A stretch of 17,189 bases of DNA. Source: Chloromonas sp. AAM2. Lineage: Eukaryota > Chlorophyta > Chlorophyceae > Chlamydomonadales > Chlamydomonadaceae. Positions 8,697 to 17,189 of the stretch are shown in pieces. Positions within the stretch are counted from its first letter, which is position 1, and every line of letters begins with the position of its first letter. The stretch covers positions 4,830-22,018 of the forward strand of contig QAXH01006729.1 of assembly GCA_004335635.1 (NCBI GenBank), given 5' to 3'. The translations under genes were made by a program, and so were the position numbers. A model generated the notes under the pieces. It made no database searches, was not told the origin of the DNA, and was given only the letters and a program-made list of their open reading frames with translations.

Positions 8697-11600
8697 ATGA
8701 AGTCAGCTCAAAGGGGCAGCACTGTGCCGCGCGCCGTTGTCTTGGTGGCTTGCGTGCTCAGCCTTGCTGCCGGATACTTTGCCGGTGCGTTCCGGGCGAA
8801 TCTAAGACTTGTGAACGGTTGCCATCCCACCATGTATGCGCATACGGTGTGGCCAAGGAAAAGGTAGCAGGCCAGGCTAACGCAATGTAGGTGTTGCATT
8901 GAAGGTTGCGTCAGATGTTGCATGTCTTCCTCCAGTCAGTCCAAAAATCTTCGTTGCAAAGTCATGTCCGTGCATGCACTCCAGGTATACACTCTTCAAA
9001 CCAACAGGGTTCCTTTGTTAGCCCCGGTCCCAGGGTGCTAGTTGCGCAACAGCAGCAAGTGCAGCAAGTGCACCAGCCAGGAAAGCAAACCCAGGAAGTG
9101 CAGCCAGTTCAGCAGCCAGCCAAGCAGGCACAGCAAGTGCAGCAGCCAGTGGGTGCTAAGGAAGCCTACTACTCGCCTGGCACCACCAAATTCAAAGCGC
9201 CCTTCCAGCCCAAGCCTGTGTGCCTAAACACTTGCGCCCAGGTAATCACTCAGCCTCGAGTCATGTGAAATTGCACGCGGATATGCTACTGGACTGTAAT
9301 CTGAATGGGCGGTTTTGCACTCGCAGTGCGTTTAGATTTGGTTGGGTTTGCTTACTTGCGGTTGCCACCTGACAGAACCTGTTTAAAAGTCATGTGTTAA
9401 GTGCAATGCGAACCATCTGACTGGCCACAGGCAAGAAACGGAAAGTGTGATGATGGGCGTGCAGCACCTGGCACACCCAAGGAGCCACCAAGTATGACTG
9501 GCAACACTATCCGAATGGTAGGCAAAGCGAATAGTGGGACACAAGGGGGATGTGCACAGCGAATGGTGGGACTCAGAGGGATGCGCACACTAGGACAAGC
9601 TATTACACCACGGGGCATGGCTGACTAAGGGCATGCAGGCAGAAAGCACGTCAAATACGGCGACAGGATCAATAGAGAACAACGTCTACAAACACCGACT
9701 AAGCAAGTAGTGCAACTGTGCAAGTGTTGAACAGCGTGTGTATGCGCTGCATACTGTACACTGGTACCGATGCCTCCCTTAGCCACGTTCCTCTCACTCT
9801 TACCTCCCAGGTCACGTGTGACCTGGGCACAGACTGTGATGACTGTGGGCCCTGGACACCCTCTGGACACGTGCCGTGGTGAGAAAACATCCAAGCACAT
9901 AAGGGTCATGCTGAGCAAATGCACATACAGTTAGAACTTGAGGCACATTTGCGTTTAGCGCCATGGGGACAGCTAGTTTCGTTAACATTGCATATTTCCA
10001 CCAACGTGACGGCCATCACTTGCCTCACCAGGGAATGTCATTCAGCCAAAGCAGTCCAATATCCAAGCCGATGCGGGCAGCGCCGTTGAGCCTGTGCAGG
10101 CCTGCACAACAGACCAACATTTGGCCTGTGCCTTTGCTTTTGCCTAGTACACCTCCTGTACTGTGTTGAGTGGCTGTGTGCAAGGGATTGTGGGGCATTT
10201 GCTTCTGCAGGGTTACTGAGGGCCAGCCCGGTCCTATTGCCCGCCTGGTGGAGTCGGAAATAGAGGTAAGTGAGGGGCGGATACGGCATGATAGCAGGCC
10301 AAACACATCCAGATCAACGTGGTAATTCTAAGTGGTAGTCCGATGGTAGTTAAAGTGGTATCTGCCTGTTTTTAGTCCCCAAGAAGTGTGTGTGTGTGCC
10401 AGACAGATGTGTGATCGTCCAGACTGGTTTGGGGAGATGTCTGTGGATGCAGTATGGCAGCAGTCCAATCAGCAGTTTGTGGTGTAGTTCGCTGTTCACC
10501 AGCCCCCCTGAAAGGTGTGCACAGATGCCAACTGGATAACATACGTGTGCATACATGCATGGCGCCTGCAGGTCCGTTTGCGTGGCGCTGGCCTGAACCT
10601 AGGGTTTGACTTCGCCTACACCGACCCGACCAAAGACGTGGACGTCAGTAATGGCATGCAGCACGGAGGGGTGGTTGAGGCAGGCATCACAGCCGTTTTC
10701 AGGAAGATTTTCCTGGAAAAGTGTGACCCTGCGAAGAATGGTGGCAAGCAGGGCCTCTTTGTGGATGTGGGCGCCAACTTTGGATGGTTCTCTATCCTGG
10801 CGGCCAACATGGGGTGCAGGTGCGTGTTGCATTAGAGTTTGCATGAGCAAGACGAGGTTGGCATGAATATTTGATTGCATTTGAAAAGTGTTCATGCTAT
10901 GTTGAGTGATCGATCATGCTATGAATGAGTTCTGTGCCTAGCGTCTGCAGTCAGTCTCTTGATTACTTGAGTACTCATGCATCACAGTTTTAGTTTCCTT
11001 GACTGACTGCTTACTTCTCTCTGTTTACATCAAGCAAGCCGCTACAGGAAACGGAACGGGATGAGCACCACCCTGACCTGCTCTGAGAAGACAATCAAAA
11101 CGAGCCTCCAAGGCTAATGTCAAACTGAAGACACGGAGAATTGGCAGCCATGAACATGTCACATTGACTGCCGTGGTGGTCAACTTACATTGGTGCTTGG
11201 TGCTCTCCCTCTCTCCTGCAGGGTGATTGCCTTCGAGCCAGTGCCCCATTTCCATGCATTCTTCGAGTACAGCGTGCATGTGAACGGTCTGGCGGGCCTG
11301 GTGGACATGCGGGGCAATCTCATCTCTCATGTCAGCGGATCGACACTGAAGATGGTAAGGCAACTGAACAACACGTTGATGCAACTGTAGCCTACTCCTG
11401 ATGCTAAAGTACTGACTGTAAAGCATCAACTTTGGTGGAAGCATCAACTTTGGTGTAAATGAAGTACAATATTGATGTGCTCATAGAAGCTTAGATAAGG
11501 ATTAAGATGAACTAAGTAAGCTACGGCGCAGCTACGGTGTAGCCATGTCGCTCCTCATCTCACGCTCCTTCTCTTACATGACACAGGTGGTGCCCAGTCG

Positions 11601-14600
11601 TGGCATCTGGGGCACAGCTGGAATCGAGGGACTCAACATTGACAAAGCAATCGCAGGTGGGTTGTGATTGTTATTGCTGACTGCCGTGTCATGCAGCTAG
11701 CTCTGCTGCCGTGAACAACTGTGTGCTTTCATTTCATTCTCGTGCACAGTTGCTTGTTGGTAAGCATGCATGCCACTTTGCAATGGCTTCTCCACGCTAT
11801 AAGAAGTGATCAAATTGCAACAGCAATCAGACCTGAATGGGACAATCAGATCACAACAGTAATCAGATCCGAATGGGGCACTCAGATCTTGACTGTGCAA
11901 AGCAAACGAGAAAGGGTCCCAGGTCTTTTGTAGCTAGATCAAACAAGGTGACTTTTGAGCGCATGCGGCCATCTCTGCTGCCATGTCATGTAGCCATCGG
12001 GCTGTGTACCCTTACCCACGCCTGCTCCATCTTCGTCCGTCAGGACGCTTTTCTGACGCAAAACAATGCACACACACATACACACACACACACACAATGC
12101 TTGCTCTCTCGCTCTCTCTCTCACACACACATCTGGCTTTTGCTGCAGCTAGTGTAAACAAGGAGATTGAGGTACCTAGTCAAAAGCTGGACGACTTGAT
12201 CACTGAGGATGTTTTGCTGCTAAAGGTGGGTTGGCATGGGTGTATATGAAGACATTTTTGTGTAGCACATTTGAATGAACGGGCATTTGATCATGCAGGC
12301 CTGCAGTAAGTTTGTGGCACAGTCAGTACAAGCAAGTCATGGTGTTCAAAGGTGCGAGCATGACTGTTTGTAGGTTTTCTATTGCAGGGTGTTTCCAGCC
12401 GATTCGCAAACAGACGTCGGTTGGTTGTAAAGCGGTCGGTGGTTGATACATCACGTTGTTCGTTTTACTTGTGGTTGCAGGTTGACGTTGAGGGTTGGGA
12501 GTGGAGTGTCATGCAAGGCGCAGCCATGCTCATGCGGCACTATAACGTGGAAAACGTCATCATGGAGTATTCACCAGGTGGGGCTTGTGTGGCTGTAAGA
12601 AAAACATGTGGGCGTGGCAAGGGCGCGTGTGTGTGATGAGAGCACGTGTGTGTGCGAAGAGGTCAAGTGCCTGTTACAAGGGCACGTGCTTTCCTCCACC
12701 TCTGTTATGATGCTAGCACATGATCAACACAACTGCAATTGGTCCCTATATTTTACTTCAAAAAGAATTTGTTGGCTACCTTTCCAGGTTCTTGTTGGAC
12801 TGGCTCTGAGTGCCTTTTGTCGGCAGGCTTAAACGGTAGCACGGCCAAGCCGCCTTGGCTAATATCAAAGGTCGGTGAAAAGTCGACCAACATAACAGTT
12901 CTGGCACCATGGTACAGTGTGTCTGTGTGTGTGCGTGCATGCAGGCGTACCGGAGCGCAACTATCGGTTCAAGGAGATCAAGGCCACAGTCCAGATGCTC
13001 GTCAACCTTGTGGAAGGGGGGTACCGCATTGCACACCTGGGTAAGTGGTCTGGGCTATGATCCTTCAAGCTATAGACTTCAGGCTATAACGGCTACAATG
13101 CTCTTGGCTATACGCCTTTGGCTTTACCTTTTGGCTAGCACAATGTCAATCGTGGCCCATTTGCGATAGAAGGTACGGAGGATAAAACACGACGTATATA
13201 TATGCAACTGATCCATGCCTAAATTGATTATTTACCGTCGCTAGCAAAACACACTGGCATCCACCCATTTTCTGTTGTTTTTAGTATTATTACCTATCAC
13301 TAAACCCTAACCCTAACCCTAACCCTATAGTCTTGTGTAGTAGTAATGCTTGTCTTGACAGTTCCTGTCCACAGCTGGCAGGCGACCAGACCCAGCATTC
13401 AACCGGCAGCCTAAACTCCCTCACGCCCCCTCATAACAGTAATAATAACAGGACAATAACAATAGTGAATATGCTATGTGTGTCTTGCAGGCGACCAGAC
13501 CAAGCACTTAACTGGTGGACTGGACTCCCCCCTGGCCCCCTCGGAGGAGATCACAGCCCACAACCTCATGTACGACCTGGTGGACGCGGAGCTCATATCA
13601 CGTGGGCAGTTGGGCTGCCCGCCGTTTGTCCAACTGAACCCGTACGTCATGTGGACCGGGTGTGGCGCTGTGCCAGAGGACCCCAGCCCCAGGTCTCTCA
13701 GGTGTGTGGACTACCATTGTTACTATTAACAACATTGTCAAACAGGCCTTGCCGTGCCATGAATGTGGGGCGATACCATGCCATGATGGAGGTGCGTTTG
13801 TCACATTCGTGTTTTGAAATGGATTTCGTCAGAAGTGGGAAAGCAGTGTCTCAGGCGCAAGGGCATGTTCCTGACTCCATGCAAGCTTTTGAATTTCTAC
13901 ACTGCAGTTTTGCACTTTACAAAGCTCCAGGCACTCGCCAGACTACCAATCAGTCCGTGCATGGACTGCAGTCACAAAATCTGCAACTGAAGCCTGAATC
14001 TGACTGTTGCTGTCCGATGCTTGTGCCTTGTACTCGTTTGTTGTTCCACACTGCGACAGGTCGCTTATTGGTCACAACACCAACCTGTGGGCCGCCAAGG
14101 GCAGCAAGGTTCAAGTTCTGGAGGGGGTGGTGGGAATCCTGCCCTTGGATGCACCAGCTAACCAATTCTTTGGTGGGTAACAGAAAATGTTGGATCCTTA
14201 AGTGGCTAGTAGGGAACACTGCATGCACAGGTGGCTAGTAGGGAGCGTTGCATGCACAGGTGGCTGGTAGGGAACTTTCTCCGGGCTACATGGCTACATG
14301 AGCTGCAGCAACGTATGCCCACCTGTTGTCCATGTTCAGAACCTTGCTTTGACGGAATCTGACCACCCAATCTGACCATTTGATGACAGTACAGCACTTA
14401 CCCAATGAAATATGACATGTAGCAGATTTATCTATCCCGCGTATCTATCCTGCGTTTACCAATCACGTGTTTACCAATCAATCCCTCCGTTGACAATGTG
14501 AAGTATCGTGCCTGCCATGCAGTGAATTACGAGGGCAAGAGGCTGGTGTACGGCATGGGCAGCCGGATGTGCCTACACCTGAGGAGCGAAGTGCAGGTGC

Positions 14601-15815
14601 GGCAATGGGTGCTGAGGTACAGGATCCATCGGTGGGGCAGTGGGTGCTGACGTACAGGACCCATCGGTGGGGCAGTGGGTGCTGACGTACAGGATCCATC
14701 GGTGGGGCAGTGGGTGCTGACGTACAGGATCCATCGGTGCGGCAGTGGGTGCTGACGTACAGGATCCATCGGTGGGGCAATACTTGCTCAGATGCAGGTA
14801 CATCAGTACAGGGTCAGCCTACTGCTTGAGGACGCAAGGGATTAACCACTCAAGCACAGCTGCTTTCAGCAGACAGTTGACAAGTAACCCCTTGTACAGA
14901 AGCAAGCAATAGTGAAGATTATATTCAGAAGAAGCGGCACAGCACTGAAAGCAGCTACAGCACTGTAAGCAGCAGCAGCAGGAGCCGGAACCGCCAGAGT
15001 ACAAGGAAAACCTGTGCAACTCAGCAGACACGCCAGACAAGTCACTACTGTGGTCTGGCGAGAAAGGCCTTGATCCTCATCATATCATTTCCTCAGCCTC
15101 TGGCCAGATGAGATACAAAGCAGTTTCTGACGTGCGAGTATGGCCGCGTGTTTCTTTCCACTGCAGGTGCGTCACCGGTGCCGGTGTGGCAACCTGACAG
15201 CCTGTGGTGATGAGGAAAGGGACGTGCGCAAGATACTGGAGACCACCAACTTCCCATCCAACTACGTCCTGTCGCCTGATGGCAGCCTGGTACGCTTCAT
15301 AATACCTCTTGATCAGTTCATCTCTACTATTGTCCTGCTTGTCGCCTTCCTCGTTGCGTGCAAGTGCTTACTCAGTGTTGCGTCATGGCACAGCCCAGCC
15401 TACCAACACTGCAACGTAGACTTGCTTGTTTCACATCCCCTGTTTGTTTGTTTCCCATGTCCGTGCTATAATAGTTTTGTAGCTATAGTAGCTTTGTATG
15501 CTTGCGATGTCGTGTCAGCCCGCACTTGAACACAATAACACAATCCACTGTTTGCAGTTCTGCATGCTGTGTGCATATCAGTGTGTAATCACATTCAAAG
15601 GCGTTGTGCTGCTGCTTGCTCTCTGTAAGCTTTGTGCAGGTGTAACTCGTACTCCAACTACTTCTTTTACACTAACTTCGCTACTGTCTGTCCGCTGTGC
15701 GCAGGTTAGTGGTGTGGGCCATGTGGTCCAGTTGATGCAGGAGCTGGGCAGTGCTCGCAACATTGGCGCACCCTACAGGCCCGGTGCAATCAAGGGCATG
15801 CTAACCAGCAGCTAA
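8697..15815 (+). CDS. FkbM-family methyltransferase, type II membrane protein
   Basis: Sixteen exons: 8697-8784, 8985-9241, 9431-9517, 9811-9878, 10211-10265, 10572-10819, 11222-11354, 11587-11656, 12149-12225, 12481-12577, 12945-13040, 13491-13701, 14060-14172, 14523-14596, 15167-15289, 15705-15815 (TAA). All are GT-AG with matching phases; product 635 residues. An in-frame TGA lies two codons before the ATG. Residues 12-30 form a single hydrophobic signal anchor (AVVLVACVLSLAAGYFAG). A Gln/Val/Pro-rich stalk follows (about 48-82), then a Cys module (C109, C113, C121, C147, C153, C156; motifs ARNGKCDDG and CDLGTDCDDCGPW). The methyltransferase has SAM motif I VDVGANFG at 249-256, motif II FEP at 272-274, and the FkbM hallmark VDVEGWEW at 362-369. 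A C-terminal region with CRCGNLTAC completes it. SAM-dependent O-methylation of a glycan or other secretory substrate in the Golgi is inferred. The exon 1/2 junction is the least certain: a donor at 8815 with an acceptor at 9009 also keeps frame. Confidence 0.88.
9511..9589 (+). repeat. Donor-proximal tandem duplication, FkbM intron 3
   Basis: The exon 3/intron 3 junction CCGAATG|GTAGGCAAA (9511-9526) is followed by two longer units, 9527-9558 (32 bases) and 9559-9589 (31 bases). Each opens GCGAAT(A/G)GTGGGAC, and both end GATG(T/C)GCACA. The later units restate the exon-end/donor context with GTGGGA. Confidence 0.7.
11817..11888 (+). repeat. 36-bp tandem duplication, FkbM intron 8
   Basis: Two adjacent 36-base units (11817-11852, 11853-11888) share CAACAG(C/T)AATCAGA, GAATGGG and end in TCAGATC. 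About six positions differ between them. Confidence 0.75.
12065..12132 (+). repeat. (CA)n/(CT)n tract before FkbM exon 9
   Basis: A CA-dinucleotide run with one AT interruption is followed by a TC-rich run and a short CA run. It ends about 16 bases before the exon 9 acceptor and could serve as an extended pyrimidine-rich tract. Confidence 0.85.
13300..13328 (+). repeat. Short interstitial telomere-like repeat
   Basis: CTAAA followed by three perfect CCCTAA hexamers and a final CCCTAT in FkbM intron 11. On the other strand the unit is TTAGGG; the first junction could equally be read as one TTTAGGG unit. Confidence 0.85.
13379..13432 (+). pseudogene. Decayed partial copy of FkbM exon 12
   Basis: Begins CAGGCGACCAGACC, exactly like the acceptor and start of true exon 12 at 13488-13501, and stays about three-quarters identical for some 50 bases. 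It encodes GDQTQHSTGSLNS against GDQTKHLTGGLDS in the real exon. Beyond 13432 similarity ends in an AT-rich stretch. There is no donor where exon 12 has one, so it is likely a dead duplicate; the frame stays open but runs into exon 12 out of phase. Confidence 0.7.
14202..14277 (+). repeat. 29-bp tandem repeat, FkbM intron 13
   Basis: Units start at 14202, 14231 and 14260 (the last partial), each opening GTGGCT(A/G)GTAGGGA; the first two end TGCATGCACAG. The array starts 30 bases after the exon 13 donor at 14173. Confidence 0.85.
14596..14770 (+). repeat. Five-copy 35-bp minisatellite at FkbM exon 14 donor
   Basis: Full 35-base units begin at 14596, 14631, 14666, 14701 and 14736, with a degenerate sixth at 14771. 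Unit 1 starts on the last base of exon 14 and contains the working donor GTGCGG; unit 5 repeats GTGCGG, while units 2-4 have GTGGGG. Each unit carries GGATCC or GGACCC. Minus-strand open frames here are only readings of the repeat. Confidence 0.95.
14771..15166 (+). other. Rest of FkbM intron 14, no gene
   Basis: After the minisatellite fades, this intron segment contains a run of CAGCA-type triplets around 14940-14985 and otherwise nothing I can support. Confidence 0.6.
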
Positions 15816-15984
15816 AACAGGCAAGGCGGACCAGCAGCTAAAACAAGCCATGCGGACCAGCAGCTATGCGGCCGATCACGGTACACGTCGCTCACTCCGT
15901 GGGCGACGCGGCCTTTGTTGGTCATGCCACACGCATAGCGTCGCTCGCTACCTATGCCAGACGTCAATATTTAACTGAGGCAGG

Positions 15985-16089
15985 CATTGAGGACCCTACA
16001 GGCCTGGCGCAGTCCAGGGCATGCTCACAAGCAGCCAAAGCGGGCAATGCTGACCAGCTGCCAAAACAAGCGATGCGAACCAGCTGCTA
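15985..16089 (+). pseudogene. Second copy of FkbM C-terminal coding end
   Basis: Aligns over about 105 bases with 15761-15866 (the end of exon 16 plus UTR), with one gap and about 80 percent identity by eye. In the matching frame it reads PYRPGAVQGMLTSS against PYRPGAIKGMLTSS, with four silent and two conservative changes; the TAA stop has become CAA. An in-frame TGA two codons before PYRP argues that it is not now a coding exon. Confidence 0.7.
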
Positions 16090-16218
16090 GTTTAGGCAAC
16101 CTGGATCAGCAGCCAAAGCTCGCAGCAAAGGATACACCGTCACTTGGGACGGGCAATGTGAACCAACACCTATGATTGCGACTGGAATGTGGGCTTGCTC
16201 ACCAAATGTCTGCTAGGA

Positions 16219-16223
16219 TGTAA
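16219..16223 (+). terminator. Candidate TGTAA poly(A) signal, FkbM gene
   Basis: First TGTAA pentamer after the FkbM stop codon, about 400 bases downstream. TGTAA is the usual poly(A) signal in chlorophycean algae. The alternative is 16305-16309. Confidence 0.45.
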
Positions 16224-16268
16224 CTGTGTGATCCCAACTAGGTGAAAGTGCGGCCGATGCGCGGTCAG

Positions 16269-16337
16269 CCATACAAGCCGGTCGGCTGGCGACATCTGCC
16301 TGCATGTAACCAGGGCGTGCTTACTAGCTGGTGTTAA
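16269..16337 (+). pseudogene. Third, diverged copy of FkbM C-terminal end
   Basis: Reads PYKPVG, then a short insert, then NQGVLTSWC and TAA, compared with PYRPGAIKGMLTSS and stop in the real exon. At the base level CCAGGGCGTGCTTACTAGCTG matches CCAGGGCATGCTCACAAGCAG of copy 2 at 17 of 21 positions. The insert accounts for the extra length. It is more decayed than copy 2. Confidence 0.45.
16305..16309 (+). terminator. Alternative TGTAA poly(A) signal
   Basis: Second TGTAA after the FkbM gene, followed within about 50 bases by an A-rich stretch (16347-16354). It falls inside the diverged third terminal-exon copy. Confidence 0.35.
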
Positions 16338-16340
16338 GCT

Positions 16341-17022
16341 ATTGTAGAAAAAAAGACAAACATCTTGTCATGTGGCGGGCAGGCACACGCAGAAGACTCT
16401 CAGGCTTTTTGTTCAAGTCGTGCAAACAAGCCATTGTGTGCGATTGTGGGACTGTCATATGCATGTATTCCAATGAGTGTGATAAATTCTTGCCCAACTT
16501 GAGCAGTTAATTCCTGTTCCACTGATTTATTATTCATGACAAGTGCCCATGTGGCAGGATGCTACTGGGCTACTAGCGACCATTAATTGCTTTGTGTGCG
16601 ATTGCAATTTTCCAGAGCTAATGTCGCTCTTCAGTGGATCCAGACAAGGGGTTTATGCATACACAGTGTGCCAGCACCTAGTTTTGGGGGATGGTAAACA
16701 GGCCGTTTTGACAGGCAGTTCTGTGCGAGTACATCAGTTGCTCTTGTCTGCCAACACGGTAAATGGTGCGGCAACAAGATGTCTCTTTTGCTGTGTAGGG
16801 CAGCCATTTTATTGAGGTGTGAAGGCAGAGGACCCTGCCCTGCAAACAAAGCAATCACATTTTCAATGCTGGGGTTTTCGGGTCAAGGAGTGCAGGATTT
16901 CTCCGCATAACTTCGGGCGAGCCGGCATTGATGCGTGCTTTGGTGTCGCTGACTGCTCTTTGCCAGGACGCGCTGCTCAATCAGGAAACAAAACATGTAC
17001 TTTTATAAACCAGCTTGCTCGC
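16341..17022. other. Intergenic region before the last gene
   Basis: No supported gene between the FkbM 3' end and the ATG at 17023. From an in-frame TGA near 16815 the plus-strand frame of the last gene stays open without an ATG, reading for example CWGFRVKECR and FGRAGIDACFG. This may be 5' UTR, or coding if the gene starts by splicing. Confidence 0.5.
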
Positions 17023-17189
17023 ATGGCATCGCGGCCAACGCACCTAGCCGGACCCATGGCGGTTCTCCGGGAGGAGTATCTTACACAGGGATACTCCAAG
17101 AGTCAAGCTTACACCAAGGCCCGTTGCGAACTGGACCCCGCATACGAAGAGGCTCATGCTGTCAAAGCTCGAGCTAAAGCGAGTGCATG
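17023..17189 (+). CDS. Unrecognised protein, 5' end only
   Basis: ATG at 17023 opens a frame that reaches the window edge (55 full codons), with a second ATG at 17056. The second part is charged and helix-like: LREEYLTQGYSKSQAYTKAR, then LDPAYEEAHAVKARAKASA. I do not recognise a family. The Ala/Lys/Glu-rich start could belong to a nuclear or cytosolic protein or to a Gag-like protein of a retroelement; nothing in the window decides this. The inverted 8-mer GGAGTATC/GATACTCC lies inside it (17073-17097). Confidence 0.45.
   Translation, partial: MASRPTHLAGPMAVLREEYLTQGYSKSQAYTKARCELDPAYEEAHAVKARAKASA

Larger units (their letters stand above)
15816..16340 (+). other. FkbM 3' flank with decayed terminal-exon copies
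   Basis: The bases around the stop codon recur at once: ACCAGCAGCTAAAACA at 15804-15819 and again at 15829-15844, with a shorter ACCAGCAGCTA at 15856-15866. Two larger duplicates of the exon end follow (15985-16089 and 16269-16337). TGTAA occurs at 16219 and 16305, so the 3' UTR is probably 400-500 bases and includes most of this. Confidence 0.65.

Noticed and set aside
8697..8869. Reading FkbM exon 1 through to the TAG at 8867
   Set aside because: The strong donor GTGCGT at 8785, whose phase fits the acceptor before 8985, better joins the signal anchor to the Gln-rich stalk.
13333..14238. Longest plus-strand open frame in the right half (301 codons)
   Set aside because: It starts in the decayed exon copy, crosses true exon 12 out of frame and runs through intron sequence. 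The FkbM splice model explains the region better.
14478..14803. Three overlapping minus-strand frames with repeated PHRWILY-like peptides
   Set aside because: They are frame readings of the 35-bp minisatellite, which is not a multiple of three, so each frame cycles through the repeat.
16543..16815. 90-codon plus-strand frame in the last intergenic region
   Set aside because: No recognisable motif, no splice context and ordinary composition; not separable from chance.
1..17189. tRNA, rRNA, complete transposon or defence-type gene cluster
   Set aside because: Scanning both strands by eye gave no cloverleaf with A/B boxes, no rRNA-like block, no transposase or reverse-transcriptase motif and no linked cluster of functions.

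Overview
This is nuclear DNA from a eukaryote with many introns, most likely a chlorophycean green alga (Chlamydomonadales or a close relative). The reasons are: short exons joined across GT-AG introns of roughly 100-500 bases with frames that match exactly; introns rich in TG/CA and GCATGC tracts; TGTAA motifs, the usual green-algal poly(A) signal, downstream of the third gene; and a protein set that fits an alga. I cannot name the species. Nothing in the window looks prokaryotic.

Layout. (1) Bases 55-2996, plus strand: the 3' part of a gene (seven visible exons, 5' end outside the window) for a protein with ankyrin repeats followed by a full-length 3-on-3 type globin domain with its haem-pocket residues intact. 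(2) Bases 3541-7505, minus strand: a complete nine-exon gene for a 431-residue TPR protein that I recognise as the Acl4-like chaperone of ribosomal protein uL4/Rpl4. It converges on the globin gene across a 544-base spacer. (3) Bases 8697-15815, plus strand: a complete 16-exon gene for a 635-residue type II membrane protein with a Gln-rich stalk, a Cys-rich module and an FkbM-family methyltransferase domain. It diverges from the TPR gene across about 1.2 kb. (4) Bases 17023-17189, plus strand: the start of another open frame that leaves the window; not recognised. Genes 1-3 belong to unrelated processes (haem/gas binding, ribosome assembly, secretory-pathway methylation), and I see no functional unit linking them.

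The more unusual signal is structural. Tandem repeats begin at or right after 5' splice sites in at least three places (globin exon 4; FkbM exons 3 and 14). Pieces of exons are duplicated in introns or flanks: a decayed copy of the start of FkbM exon 12 beside a short telomere-like array, and two decayed copies of the FkbM C-terminal coding end downstream of its stop codon. A 63-base dispersed repeat occurs as an inverted pair around the end of the globin gene. All exon models are by eye from splice consensus, phase and domain sense; no transcript evidence was available.
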